Positions 1-8,641 of a stretch of DNA of 64,000 nucleotides are shown here, one piece after another. Location: positions 1-64,000 of IMG/VR virus record IMGVR_UViG_3300013094_003731; one strand, 5' to 3'. The position numbers were made by a program, and so were the translations under genes. This stretch comes from a virus. The first letter of the stretch is position 1. Every line of letters starts with the position of its first letter. The notes beneath the pieces were generated by a model, which made no database searches, was not told the DNA's origin, and worked only from the letters and a program-made list of their open reading frames with translations.

Positions 1-285
1 GAAACCGGAGACAATGTAAAGAAATATTTAAGTTCCATTATACATGCAGTCAAAAGCGAGAAACATGGTGATGTTATTTATTTCTTTGAGGAAGAAACTA
101 ATAAGTTCATTGCACAGGGTCGCAACGACGACGAGCTGATTGCAGCACTCAAAGCACGTTGGCGTGATCATATTTTTATTGTGGGTGAACGATACTACAT
201 GGCCGGACCTGACTTTAAAATGCAGGAAATTAAAGATCCCGATGAGATTGGCAAAATGTTAGCAGAAAAAGTAATTGATAAATGA
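1..285 (+). CDS. C-terminal part of an unknown protein (cut by window edge)
   Basis: Frame 1 is open from the first base to a TGA at 283-285 and gives 94 residues with no start in view, so the gene begins upstream. The visible part is charged, includes the stretch FIVGERYYMAGPDF and ends in a lysine-rich helix. I do not recognise a family and see no transmembrane segment. Strand and dense packing match its neighbours. Confidence 0.6.
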   Translation, partial: ETGDNVKKYLSSIIHAVKSEKHGDVIYFFEEETNKFIAQGRNDDELIAALKARWRDHIFIVGERYYMAGPDFKMQEIKDPDEIGKMLAEKVIDK

Positions 286-382
286 CTCGAGAACTACTGA
301 TATTTTTAAGCATTGTGGCACTAATGGCTTACCAAAACTTACCCCCAAAATATTTCAATCATACCACTATAGGATATTCAAG

Positions 383-754
383 ATGAAACCTCAAACACCT
401 GCACAAGGAATTATGTTAAATCGCAATTGGGACACAGCTCGGGTCTACACCATTGCTTGTGAATGTGGCGACACCGATCACTTTCCGCAGATGTGGATTG
501 AGGTTGGCGACGAGCATGATCGGGAACTGCAAAACGTCACAGTGACATTTTATGTAGAAACAGTAAGCCCTTGGTACAGTATCAGTCGTTGGTGTCAAAT
601 TTGGACCATGTTAACACGTGGGTATGTAAGGCAAGAAAGTACCCTAATTCTCAGTAAACAAGCGGCTCTAAACCTAAGTACTGTAATTAGAAACAGTGTT
701 GCAAAAATGCAACAGGTTAATGTGGTGCCGGTTGACTTTGATGAAGAAATGTAA
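383..754 (+). CDS. Hypothetical phage protein, 123 aa
   Basis: The frame is open from a TTG at 275, but the ATG at 383 is preferred because an AGGA lies 9-12 bases upstream and because the earlier part would overlap the previous gene. The product is soluble, about 14 kDa, with paired cysteines (CECGD) near residue 26 and an aromatic central segment (YVETVSPWYSISRWCQIW). The first half is probably beta-rich and the second helical. No family is recognised. Its last codons overlap a sigma70-like promoter for the next gene. Confidence 0.6.
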   Translation: MKPQTPAQGIMLNRNWDTARVYTIACECGDTDHFPQMWIEVGDEHDRELQNVTVTFYVETVSPWYSISRWCQIWTMLTRGYVRQESTLILSKQAALNLSTVIRNSVAKMQQVNVVPVDFDEEM

Positions 755-760
755 TATAAT
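732..760 (+). promoter_or_regulatory. Sigma70-like early promoter
   Basis: TTGACT at 732-737, a 17-base spacer and TATAAT at 755-760. The -35 box and spacer lie within the end of the upstream gene. The start at 792 leaves a leader of about 25 bases with a GGTGA Shine-Dalgarno-like element. This near-consensus host promoter suggests early expression of the 792 gene. Confidence 0.6.
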
Positions 761-791
761 TAACTTCTGACGTACTAATATAGGTGACTTT

Positions 792-1187
792 ATGACCATG
801 CATCTTCATCATCCTGCACTAAGTTTAAATGGCAAATGCAAAGGCAAAATGAAATTTAAATCAGCAGAACAAAAGCGTGAGCACGAACGTTTAGAACAGG
901 AATGGCGAGAATTGCTCAAGCGTCAAGGTGCCGAATTAGAAGCAAAACGCCAAAGTCGTGCCATGCGGGCTCCGGCATTGAATTACAAATTGTCCACACC
1001 TGCGGGACGCAGTACCGGACACGAAATTGCCAGTCTCGATACAGGCCACTCGGGTGCAGTACGCTCAAAAGAAATACCACAATACACTGGCACTAAAATA
1101 TTGGGCATTGGCACCATGCACAAGAGCAATGCCGTACCTGTGTTCAGTGACGAGCAGGCAGTTGACATCAGTAGAATGAGGAGATAA
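792..1187 (+). CDS. Hypothetical phage protein with charged coiled-coil centre
   Basis: This 131-residue protein has a strongly charged helical stretch at about residues 20-60, rich in Glu, Lys, Arg and Gln and able to form a coiled coil. The tail has two short patterned motifs, PQYTGTKILGIG and NAVPVFSDEQA. No transmembrane segment or enzyme motif is visible. It follows a sigma70-like promoter and ends 3 bases before the next gene, so the two are probably co-transcribed. Similar small proteins occur in T4-like phages, but I cannot name a function. Confidence 0.65.
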   Translation: MTMHLHHPALSLNGKCKGKMKFKSAEQKREHERLEQEWRELLKRQGAELEAKRQSRAMRAPALNYKLSTPAGRSTGHEIASLDTGHSGAVRSKEIPQYTGTKILGIGTMHKSNAVPVFSDEQAVDISRMRR

Positions 1188-1190
1188 TTT

Positions 1191-1703
1191 ATGTCGCAAA
1201 TGCTCACCGAAGTTCGATATCGAGCTCCTTGGTACACAAAACGTATTGCACAAAATAGACAAATTGTAAAATTTCTAATAGATCGAATCCTACAACACTC
1301 GGAACCGGATTTTCCTTGGAGCAAAAGCGATCTTAAATATCTCAAATATGATGATTTGTTAGAGATCGCAATTGCCACAGTGAACAAAAACCTAGAGATA
1401 ACACTGGGTGCGGGCAGTGATTATAGCAACAATGTAGATGCCAAATTCAGCGTGGTTCGAAAAAATGGCACTGCAAAAAATCCTCAATATTCGGCCTTGA
1501 TATCGGGATGTCAAAATAAAGAGCACGTGTTTGCCTGTGTGTACGAAGAAAACAAAGAAAAATTCTATTTCTTTAGTTTTCCGGTACACTTGAAACAACA
1601 TTCTATTCCGTTTGATCGAGACAGTTTTGAGCCCCGATTGGACAACTATATGTGGCAATACAAATATGACACATTTGAAGAAATGGCACTAAGTAAACAG
1701 TAA
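1191..1703 (+). CDS. Hypothetical protein, 170 aa
   Basis: The ATG follows the previous stop by three bases, with GAGGAG just upstream. The N-terminal half is helical and basic. The second half alternates strands and includes VDAKFSVVRKNG followed by two hydrophobic strands. That arrangement resembles the core of some PD-(D/E)XK nucleases, but the full catalytic set cannot be assigned, so no function is claimed. The gene lies directly before infA. Confidence 0.6.
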   Translation: MSQMLTEVRYRAPWYTKRIAQNRQIVKFLIDRILQHSEPDFPWSKSDLKYLKYDDLLEIAIATVNKNLEITLGAGSDYSNNVDAKFSVVRKNGTAKNPQYSALISGCQNKEHVFACVYEENKEKFYFFSFPVHLKQHSIPFDRDSFEPRLDNYMWQYKYDTFEEMALSKQ

Positions 1704-1730
1704 ATAGAATTATTAGGAGTAAACCAACCG

Positions 1731-1949
1731 TTGAGCAAAGAAGATTTAATTAGAATGGCCGGTCGAGTCGAGGAAGTCCTTCCCAATGCCATGTTTAGAA
1801 TTGTGTTGGAAAATCAACACCGGGTCATGGCCACTATCGGTGGCAAACTGCGACAGAATAATATACGTATATTATTAGGCGACAGTGTGGAAGTTGAAAT
1901 GTCACCATACGACATGAATCGCGGACGTGTAGTGTATCGCAATAAATAA
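1731..1949 (+). CDS. infA: Translation initiation factor IF-1
   Basis: This 72-residue protein is IF-1 over its whole length. It begins [13 protein letters not shown] and carries [12 protein letters not shown], the [15 protein letters not shown] block and the [12 protein letters not shown] ending that define the OB-fold factor. IF-1 binds the 30S A site with IF-2 and IF-3 during initiation. The length matches bacterial IF-1 (71-72 residues). The start is TTG, with an AGGAG 10-14 bases upstream. An IF-1 gene is unusual in a phage; it could replace or adjust the host factor to favour viral mRNAs. The family call is near certain, the viral role is inferred. Confidence 0.93.
   Translation: MSKEDLIRMAGRVEEVLPNAMFRIVLENQHRVMATIGGKLRQNNIRILLGDSVEVEMSPYDMNRGRVVYRNK
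1941..1948 (+). promoter_or_regulatory. T4-like late promoter box
   Basis: AATAAATA overlaps the infA stop region and ends 4 bases before the ATG at 1953. If used like the T4 late box, transcription would start at or within a base or two of that ATG. No Shine-Dalgarno precedes the 1953 start. Confidence 0.35.
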
Positions 1950-1952
1950 TGT

Positions 1953-2498
1953 ATGAACGACATTAGACACACCATAGAATTACTAGAAGCCAAAAACAAA
2001 CAGACCTTGGAGCAAATAAAATTGCCCTACAGTAGAACCGCACTTGCTCCGGTCATGAGTGGGGCCACAGTGGATTTGCACTTTGGCAAACTGTACAAAG
2101 GCTATGTGGATCGCTACAACCGGGGCGAAGGCGATCCCGGTTTTAACGAAGCCGGAGCATTTTTACACAGCATTTGGTTTGCACAATTTCGCAGTCCCGG
2201 GGCCCGCAAGCCGCACGGAACTATTTTGAACCTGATCGAACGCAATCACAAAAACTTCAATGACTTCAAGGAAGCATTCAAAACCGAAGCCATGAAGTTG
2301 CAGGGATCCAATTGGATTTATCTCAGCAAATCGGGACAGATCAAAACCATTCGCAATCACGCCAAACGCACCGACATTGCCTTGTTAGTGGATTGGTGGG
2401 AACATGCTTGGACCTTGGACTATCACACCGACAAGGCCAAGTACCTAGACAACATCTGGCGTATCATGGACTGGGACGCAATTAATAGAAGATTATGA
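1953..2498 (+). CDS. Fe/Mn-family superoxide dismutase
   Basis: This 181-residue protein matches the Fe/Mn superoxide dismutase family, which converts superoxide to oxygen and hydrogen peroxide. All four metal ligands can be placed: His in [12 protein letters not shown] (about residue 43), His in AFLHSIWF, and Asp and His in the hallmark [12 protein letters not shown], followed by KAKYLDNIW. Bacterial enzymes are about 190-205 residues, so it is slightly short. There is no signal peptide, so it acts in the cytoplasm. It overlaps the next gene (IscA-like) by 4 bases, a pairing that suggests protection or repair of Fe-S proteins during infection. Iron or manganese preference cannot be told. Confidence 0.88.
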   Translation: MNDIRHTIELLEAKNKQTLEQIKLPYSRTALAPVMSGATVDLHFGKLYKGYVDRYNRGEGDPGFNEAGAFLHSIWFAQFRSPGARKPHGTILNLIERNHKNFNDFKEAFKTEAMKLQGSNWIYLSKSGQIKTIRNHAKRTDIALLVDWWEHAWTLDYHTDKAKYLDNIWRIMDWDAINRRL

Positions 2499-2821
2499 TT
2501 ACAATTACCGAAAACGCTACTATAAAACTACGAGATATTCTTGCCGAAGAAAACAATCCCGACCTTAAACTACGCATATTTGTACAGGGCGGCGGATGTT
2601 CGGGCATGAGTTATGGCTTTACTCTCGATGAAGAACAAAACGAAGATGATTTTGCTCTAGACGAATCAGGAGTACAAGTCTTGGTTGATGCAATGAGCAT
2701 GCAGTATTTGACCGGTGCCGAAATCGACTATCGAGACGATTTAATGGGCAGCAATTTCTCAATCAAAAATCCCAACGCCCAAACCACTTGCGGTTGCGGC
2801 AGCAGTTTCTCTATCAATTAG
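2495..2821 (+). CDS. IscA/ErpA-type iron-sulfur cluster carrier
   Basis: A 108-residue HesB/IscA-family protein. The three cluster-binding cysteines fall at C35 ([11 protein letters not shown]), C99 and C101 (TTCGCGSSF), the canonical spacing of A-type carriers. These proteins receive Fe-S clusters from scaffolds and pass them to target enzymes. It overlaps the superoxide dismutase gene in an ATGA arrangement, so the two are translationally coupled. The window encodes four radical SAM enzymes that need 4Fe-4S clusters, so supplying those is a plausible role. IscA, ErpA and SufA cannot be separated by eye. Confidence 0.9.
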   Translation: MITITENATIKLRDILAEENNPDLKLRIFVQGGGCSGMSYGFTLDEEQNEDDFALDESGVQVLVDAMSMQYLTGAEIDYRDDLMGSNFSIKNPNAQTTCGCGSSFSIN

Positions 2822-2838
2822 CCCAGACCCGCTTTATT

Positions 2839-2870
2839 CAAATCCGCTAAATAAGCTATATAAGGATTTG
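2839..2870 (+). promoter_or_regulatory. Intergenic hairpin before the large structural gene
   Basis: CAAATCC at 2839-2845 pairs with GGATTTG at 2864-2870, enclosing GCTAAATAAGC, which can form its own 3-bp stem. The 94-base gap 2822-2915 holds no gene. A TAAATA box inside the loop could be a late promoter; there is no T-run, so a classical terminator is unlikely. Confidence 0.3.
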
Positions 2871-2915
2871 GATTAAGGCCTTGGCCCGATCCAACACTAC
2901 GAGAAACGATTATAC

Positions 2916-5900
2916 ATGTCAAATCTAAGTTGGATTACTACTCCGGGCACTATAGCCAATTTTGCCAGCCAATTACCCATATCCTACCAATTGTTGGCAT
3001 ACGATTCGGCCAATAACGGGGCACCAATTACTTTTTCCATCATTAGTGGAGCACTGCCGCAGGGATTGACTTGTAATTCCAGCGGCGTCATCAGCGGAAC
3101 TCCAACATCTATTTACTCAACTAATAGTCAATTACGAGTACCCTATTCGTTTACAGTTCGTGCAAACAGCCAAAATGGTTACGTACTAGATGGTACATTT
3201 ACAATAAACATTGTCAATTCAATTACAAATAAAATTTCTTGGGTAACGGCCAGTGGCAGTTTGGGCACAGTGCCCAACAACGAATATTATCAAATTCCGT
3301 TACAGACGCAAACCACAGACAATAGTGCAGTAACTTATACTCTGTTGTCGGGCGAATTGCCGGCGGGCATGGAAATAGCCAAGGCAGGATATCTGCAAGG
3401 CGTACCAACTTTTACTACATCAACTGTGGTTGATCAAACCAAGACTTATTCGTTTACAGTACGTGCCCAAGATTCAAGTGGAATTGTAAATGATAGATCG
3501 TTCAGTATCAGCATCACCGATGTCAATGGCCCGGTTATTGAACCCGCAGTGACTTCGTTGGAAACCTATTACGACGGCAGTTATTTTTATCAACAACTCA
3601 CAGTGACCGAACTCAGCCCATTGGTTCAAGTACAGTGGAGTATTGAATCGGGGGCATTGCCCGATGGGGTTACACTGGACGCCAATACCGGTGTCATCAG
3701 CGGTTACATTTATCCAATTCCGCAAGCCAATGCTTCATCAATATCGGGATACAACACGATTGTGACCGATCCCGCTAGTGGTGCTATCATATATCAACAA
3801 GAATACGATCATCCCGGCGATGCATACGATTTTGGCAATACTGCAACACAATCCTTGAGTTATAGTTTTACTGTGCAGGCTTATGATGGTGCCAATTATG
3901 ATTTGCAGTCCTATACCATTTCGGTACAGTCCTACAACGGTGTATACACTCCTATTCTTTTAAACACTCCCGGAGCTATACCAACTGCTAGACAAGACAG
4001 TTATTATGCTTATAAATTTCAAGGTCTAGATTTTTCCGGTGACACTATCACGTACAGTTTGGCCAACGAAGCTGGAACATTTGATACTTTTGTTTCTGGT
4101 ACCGATCAAGGTTTTGACTATATTGGCTTTGACAGTTTTTCGTCGGGAAATACATCACCGGCCAACTTGCCGGGACTGACACTGGACAGCACAACCGGAT
4201 GGTTGTACGGAAAATTGAACAGTCAATCCACTTCAGAACAGACTTACACGTTTGGTATAGTTGTGTCCAAGACCATTAGTGGAAATACCTACACCAGCAC
4301 CCCGGAATTCTTCAACTTGACTGTGCTGGGCGATGTCAACAATATTGTGAATTGGGTCACACCAGCCAATCTCGGCACTATCCGTAACGGCAGCGTCAGC
4401 GAATTGTCTGTGACGGCAACCAGTGTAATTGGCAAAGATCTAGTTTATAGTTTATATGATGCTCCGGGATATCCTGCCGGACTTCCACAGGGCTTGTCGT
4501 TATTGCCATCGGGCGATATCAGTGGACGTGTAAGTTTTGAACTGTTCAGTCTAGATGATTTTGCAACCACATTTGATAACGGGGCATTGACTCTAGATAG
4601 AACTTATAATTTTACTGTACAAGCCGCTACCACTGATGGAACTTCATCGTCGTTGAGAAAATTCACAGTGGTTGTAGATCTAATAGATCAAAGGCCCTAT
4701 GTGGATTTGTATCTTACAGCAATGCCGGCACAAAATCAACGTGCAGCCTTGCAATCAATATTGAATGATACAATCATATTCAATCCCGATTACATTTACA
4801 AACCCACCGATCCTTGGTTTGGCGTTGCTAACAATCTAAGAATGTTGTTCTTGCCCGGACTTAACAGTACCCAATATGTCAACTATGCCAATGCCATACT
4901 CAACAATCATTGGACCAAAACCTACAATTTTGGCTCGATTAAAACTGCGGTGGTATTTGACGACAACTACAATGTCAAGTACGAGGTTGTTTATGTTGAA
5001 ATTGTTGATCCCGAAGAAAATTCCGCTGGACAAGGTGCTCCACTCGAGATCAATCTTGCCGGGGTGATAGCCAATCCCTATATTGATGCTATCGGTAACA
5101 ATTACGACGTTATCTATCCCAACAACTCGGCCAACATGATATCGAGATTGGTAAACAATGTTGGCTATTATGACCAGAGCAGTTTGCCCAATTGGATGAC
5201 CAGCGACCAAGAAGGCAGTTCGGGCAACAGTTTCAATCCGCCCTTGGGCTATGTCAAGGCTGTGGTCTTGGCCTATACACAACCGGGTTACAGTAAAAAA
5301 ATTGCTTACAATCTTGCAGCCACAGGCATTAACTTCAAGAATATTGACTTTACCATTGATCGATACAACATGGACAACAACTACAGTCGATATTTTGACA
5401 CCAGTGCCAATGTGTATATTACCGGATACGAAACAACTTTTGACTACTTGCCGGTCAACAACATCGGAGCCATTGTGGCCACAGTGAATTATGCATTGTC
5501 GGTTCCGTTTGATCAAATCAACGGCAGACCTGTAGATTATATCAACAATCATGGTGGCATAGACGGAGTAACAAATTATCAATCGGGACAGACCTTGATT
5601 TTTGCCAAACAAGAAAATTTTGTCAATGGCGGATCATACGACGGTTGGGTAGATTATGTAGATGCCTATATCGGTAATGATATTTTGACCGGAGTGGATC
5701 AAGGCTACAGTTCTGAGGCTTATGATGACTACTCGATTGTGCCGGGCTATCTAGAATCCACTCAAGCTTCGACCACAATAACTGGCAATAACACAATATC
5801 ATCCTATACCATAAGTCAAAGCATTGCCAATGCCGGTGCAGTCAATGTTTATGTAAACGGAATTTTGCAATCTAATTCAAGTTATACCATATCGGGCACC

Positions 5901-6536
5901 ACTTTGTTGTTTACAACACCGCCGGCCAATGTTGTTGTGCCATCAAATCCGGCTCAAATATCGGTCTACAGCGGAGTAAACTTACAATCATTTACTGCCA
6001 ACGGAAATGTTGCGACTTTTACCTTGGCCAATATTGTAAGCAGTCCAACCACAGTGTTAGTCAACGGCACTGTGATAACCAATGCAAATTACACATTGGC
6101 CAACATAAACGGCAACACGTCGATTACATTTACTACTACTCCACCATTAATCACATATCCGCAAATTCCGCCAACAATTCTAGTGACCAGTCTGGCCAAC
6201 AGTGTAAATCAACGCGGCGGTATTTGGCAAATTGACATTGTTAACGATGTGGTAAATTTGATATTTGTCAAACCCGTTGTGTTAAACAGCAAAATACAAG
6301 TGGCCATGGGCCAAACCTACAACGGAAGTATTTTGATTTACACACTAGATACTACGCTGGGACACACAGTTCCCTATTATGTGCCGTATAAAACCAATAG
6401 CACACAATTGGCCAATAGCACACAAACAACATTCAATGGCGGGACCACTAGATTCTTCTCGGACCGAGATCAATATTACGTCCCAGGATCACAAGATCAA
6501 TATTTAAAGTTCCCGCAGTACGGTGCTTTTCCATAA
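2916..6536 (+). CDS. Large tail/fibre-type structural protein with Ig-like repeats
   Basis: 1206 residues, rich in Ser, Thr, Asn and Tyr and poor in Lys, typical of an extended beta-structured virion protein. At least five repeats have the putative-Ig (He_PIG) pattern, a G-LP-G stretch then a G-ISG or related turn, near residues 43, 144, 245, 415 and 520. A unique middle region (about 600-960) follows. Two C-terminal modules (about 975-1090) begin VNVYVNGIL and TVLVNGTV, as in fibre or appendage proteins. No signal peptide or enzyme motif is seen. Two smaller genes with virion-like N-termini follow. A surface-exposed tail, neck or fibre component is likely; exact position on the particle is unknown. 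Confidence 0.75.
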   Translation: MSNLSWITTPGTIANFASQLPISYQLLAYDSANNGAPITFSIISGALPQGLTCNSSGVISGTPTSIYSTNSQLRVPYSFTVRANSQNGYVLDGTFTINIVNSITNKISWVTASGSLGTVPNNEYYQIPLQTQTTDNSAVTYTLLSGELPAGMEIAKAGYLQGVPTFTTSTVVDQTKTYSFTVRAQDSSGIVNDRSFSISITDVNGPVIEPAVTSLETYYDGSYFYQQLTVTELSPLVQVQWSIESGALPDGVTLDANTGVISGYIYPIPQANASSISGYNTIVTDPASGAIIYQQEYDHPGDAYDFGNTATQSLSYSFTVQAYDGANYDLQSYTISVQSYNGVYTPILLNTPGAIPTARQDSYYAYKFQGLDFSGDTITYSLANEAGTFDTFVSGTDQGFDYIGFDSFSSGNTSPANLPGLTLDSTTGWLYGKLNSQSTSEQTYTFGIVVSKTISGNTYTSTPEFFNLTVLGDVNNIVNWVTPANLGTIRNGSVSELSVTATSVIGKDLVYSLYDAPGYPAGLPQGLSLLPSGDISGRVSFELFSLDDFATTFDNGALTLDRTYNFTVQAATTDGTSSSLRKFTVVVDLIDQRPYVDLYLTAMPAQNQRAALQSILNDTIIFNPDYIYKPTDPWFGVANNLRMLFLPGLNSTQYVNYANAILNNHWTKTYNFGSIKTAVVFDDNYNVKYEVVYVEIVDPEENSAGQGAPLEINLAGVIANPYIDAIGNNYDVIYPNNSANMISRLVNNVGYYDQSSLPNWMTSDQEGSSGNSFNPPLGYVKAVVLAYTQPGYSKKIAYNLAATGINFKNIDFTIDRYNMDNNYSRYFDTSANVYITGYETTFDYLPVNNIGAIVATVNYALSVPFDQINGRPVDYINNHGGIDGVTNYQSGQTLIFAKQENFVNGGSYDGWVDYVDAYIGNDILTGVDQGYSSEAYDDYSIVPGYLESTQASTTITGNNTISSYTISQSIANAGAVNVYVNGILQSNSSYTISGTTLLFTTPPANVVVPSNPAQISVYSGVNLQSFTANGNVATFTLANIVSSPTTVLVNGTVITNANYTLANINGNTSITFTTTPPLITYPQIPPTILVTSLANSVNQRGGIWQIDIVNDVVNLIFVKPVVLNSKIQVAMGQTYNGSILIYTLDTTLGHTVPYYVPYKTNSTQLANSTQTTFNGGTTRFFSDRDQYYVPGSQDQYLKFPQYGAFP

Positions 6537-6539
6537 ATA
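6532..6539 (+). promoter_or_regulatory. T4-like late promoter box
   Basis: CATAAATA overlaps the stop codon of the 1206-residue gene and precedes the 6561 gene, which has its own GTAGGAG ribosome binding site. Confidence 0.4.
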
Positions 6540-6560
6540 TACTGTAGGAGTAAAGATCAA

Positions 6561-6857
6561 ATGGCATCAAACATCAATGCAACCAATATAGATATCACTT
6601 ACCCCATTGCCGGGCAAGACAATGATACACAGGGTTTTAGAACCAATTTTACTGTCATACAAGAAAACTTTACTGTTGCTGCCACTGAGATTTCGGCATT
6701 GCAGGCCAATAGTTCGGCCTATATATCGTCAACCACAGTGCCGGTCAGTTCTAGTGCACCCGGAATCACCGGACAAATAGCCTATAATTCTAGTTACATC
6801 TATCTATGTATTGCCACAAACACTTGGGTACGAGCCGCAGTCAGCAATAGTTTTTAA
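6561..6857 (+). CDS. Small virion-associated protein sharing an N-terminal module with the next gene
   Basis: 98 residues. The first 45 residues (INATNIDITYPIAGQDND, then QGF then NF) closely match the start of the downstream 482-residue protein. This suggests a shared attachment module fused to different C-termini. The rest is Ser/Thr-rich, and PGITGQIAYNSSYIYLC followed by TNTWVRA resembles short fibre-tip or adhesin modules in phages. A GTAGGAG ribosome binding site lies upstream. Probably a minor virion protein; exact role unknown. Confidence 0.6.
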   Translation: MASNINATNIDITYPIAGQDNDTQGFRTNFTVIQENFTVAATEISALQANSSAYISSTTVPVSSSAPGITGQIAYNSSYIYLCIATNTWVRAAVSNSF

Positions 6858-6871
6858 TATGACTCTTTGAG

Positions 6872-6879
6872 TATAAATA
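6872..6879 (+). promoter_or_regulatory. T4-like late promoter box
   Basis: Exact TATAAATA, the T4 late promoter consensus, 29 bases before the structural gene at 6909, with an AGGA downstream as ribosome binding site. Confidence 0.6.
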
Positions 6880-6908
6880 CTTGATATCATATTTAGGACG
6901 CAGATTAC

Positions 6909-8357
6909 ATGTCAAGCAACATCAATCCATACAACGTAGACGGCACTTTCCCGATTGCTGGGCAAGATAATTCCAGCCAAGGATTCAGAGATAATTTTAC
7001 CAATATCAAGAATAACTTTATCTATGCCGAAAACGAAATTTCTGATCTACAGTCAAAAGTCATTACAACCAGTGCCTTAAATGGACAAACCTTAAACAAC
7101 AACATGGCCGGGGCACAGATTATTGCTCCGCAATTGGCATCTTGGACACAGAGTTTATTGGATTTGGGTACAGCAAGCGGTGCAGTTCAGCTGGATTTTT
7201 CAAAAGCCAACTTTCAAAAGTTAACCACAAATGCCTCAATCAGCTTGAGTTTTATTAACTGGCCAGCTAGTACTGGATCGGGTGCATTGGGCTATGGCTT
7301 GATGCGAGTTTGGATCAATGTGACCAATACCGCATATACTGTAACACTTCCCTCTAGTGTGAGCATTGCCGACGGCGATATTGCTGGATTCAATGCCGGC
7401 ACAAGTACTATTACTTTTGATGCAATCGGCAATTATGTATTTGATTTTAGTTCAATCGACGGCGGATCACACTATTTGATATTTGATGTTACTCGCAATC
7501 GCAACAGTTTGCGTGACCCACAGATCTATTTCAATCCTGCAATCACTGCAGCTCCCACATTGTTCTTGGGCTATGGTCAAAACAATGGCGGCCAAACAGC
7601 ATTGGGAGTGGCACTGGCCGGCGATCAAGGACAAAACATTGTCAGTGCCCTGGGATCGTATAATTCAGTGGCACTTGGTAATTTGAGTTTGGCCAGCACC
7701 ACAAATGCACAACTTGATACAACCAAAATTGGCGGTTATACTCTTACTGCTGCACGCGGTAATTTGAGTACTGCCACAATTACTCCGGTACAAAGCGGTG
7801 ATTATCTTGGATATCGCAATGCTGTTGCCTATACCGGCACCGGTGGTACTGGCAATGTGTTCCAGCAATTGTCAACCATTGTGCATTATGCGACCGGATC
7901 CAATGTCACATACGGTCTAGGTGGTAATATTGCATTCTTTACTGCCGACGATGGCGGCAATAGCGGTAATGTTGTACTACAGGGCATGGGCATTGAAAAC
8001 GACCAGAGCGTTCATGTGTACGGCAACTTCTATACCAAATCGGGCATAGTAGAAGGCGGTACTTATATTACAAATTTTGTAACCAGTGGTGGTAGTGTGT
8101 TCACTGCCAATAATGCAGTAAGCACCGTGATCATCGACAGCACTGGGTCGGCGTCAATTTCTAGCGGTAATATTATATTGCCGCCTAGTCCGGTTGATCG
8201 ACAACGATTCAAAATTGTATCGGTAGCTCCCATTGTTTCGGCAAATGTATACTCGACATCCACAGTCAAATGGGTTCCAAGCAACAAGTTCAGTGCCGGT
8301 AATGTAACAGCTCAATTGACCTATATTTCGGCTGCGAACACTTGGTATCTAAGTTAA
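6909..8357 (+). CDS. Tail fibre/appendage-like structural protein
   Basis: 482 residues. The N-terminal module (INPYNVDGTFPIAGQDN, then QGFRDNFTNIKNNF) is shared with the preceding small gene. Then comes a long Gly, Ser, Thr and Asn-rich, probably beta-helical region. The C-terminal part contains VDRQRFKIVSVAPIVSANVY and ends in a strand-rich tip. An exact late-promoter box precedes it, fitting a late structural gene. A fibre or baseplate-associated role is inferred from composition and context. Confidence 0.65.
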   Translation: MSSNINPYNVDGTFPIAGQDNSSQGFRDNFTNIKNNFIYAENEISDLQSKVITTSALNGQTLNNNMAGAQIIAPQLASWTQSLLDLGTASGAVQLDFSKANFQKLTTNASISLSFINWPASTGSGALGYGLMRVWINVTNTAYTVTLPSSVSIADGDIAGFNAGTSTITFDAIGNYVFDFSSIDGGSHYLIFDVTRNRNSLRDPQIYFNPAITAAPTLFLGYGQNNGGQTALGVALAGDQGQNIVSALGSYNSVALGNLSLASTTNAQLDTTKIGGYTLTAARGNLSTATITPVQSGDYLGYRNAVAYTGTGGTGNVFQQLSTIVHYATGSNVTYGLGGNIAFFTADDGGNSGNVVLQGMGIENDQSVHVYGNFYTKSGIVEGGTYITNFVTSGGSVFTANNAVSTVIIDSTGSASISSGNIILPPSPVDRQRFKIVSVAPIVSANVYSTSTVKWVPSNKFSAGNVTAQLTYISAANTWYLS

Positions 8358-8401
8358 CCAAAAGACTTGATTTTTAAACAACATTCACATATACTACGAG
8401 T

Positions 8402-8641
8402 ATGGGACATCCACTCACACCTGTATTAAGTTCTTTATCTCAAGAAGAGCTGTCAAAGAAAATAAGCGAGCTCAACTCTAGACTGAGTATGGCTTATCGC
8501 TGGGGTCGAGGAGACATAGTACAACAAATACACATGATGTTGGACGACTACCAATTTGAATTAAACGAACGCACTCGAAAACAAATGGAAGAAATGGCCA
8601 AAAAGAATCCCAACTTCGACAAGCTAATTGATATTAAATGA
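8402..8641 (+). CDS. Conserved T4-like phage hypothetical protein, 79 aa
   Basis: A small helical protein beginning MGHPLTPVLSSLSQEEL with a heptad-like middle and a basic tail. From memory, proteins with this beginning occur in T4-like cyanophages and relatives, with no known function. It overlaps the next gene by 4 bases (ATGA). Confidence 0.65.
   Translation: MGHPLTPVLSSLSQEELSKKISELNSRLSMAYRWGRGDIVQQIHMMLDDYQFELNERTRKQMEEMAKKNPNFDKLIDIK

Noticed and set aside
4836-5612. A 258-residue open frame on the minus strand inside the large structural gene
   Set aside because: It lies fully antisense to the 1206-residue protein, whose repeats are clear. The antisense product has no family motif or start context, so it is a mirror of the repetitive coding sequence.
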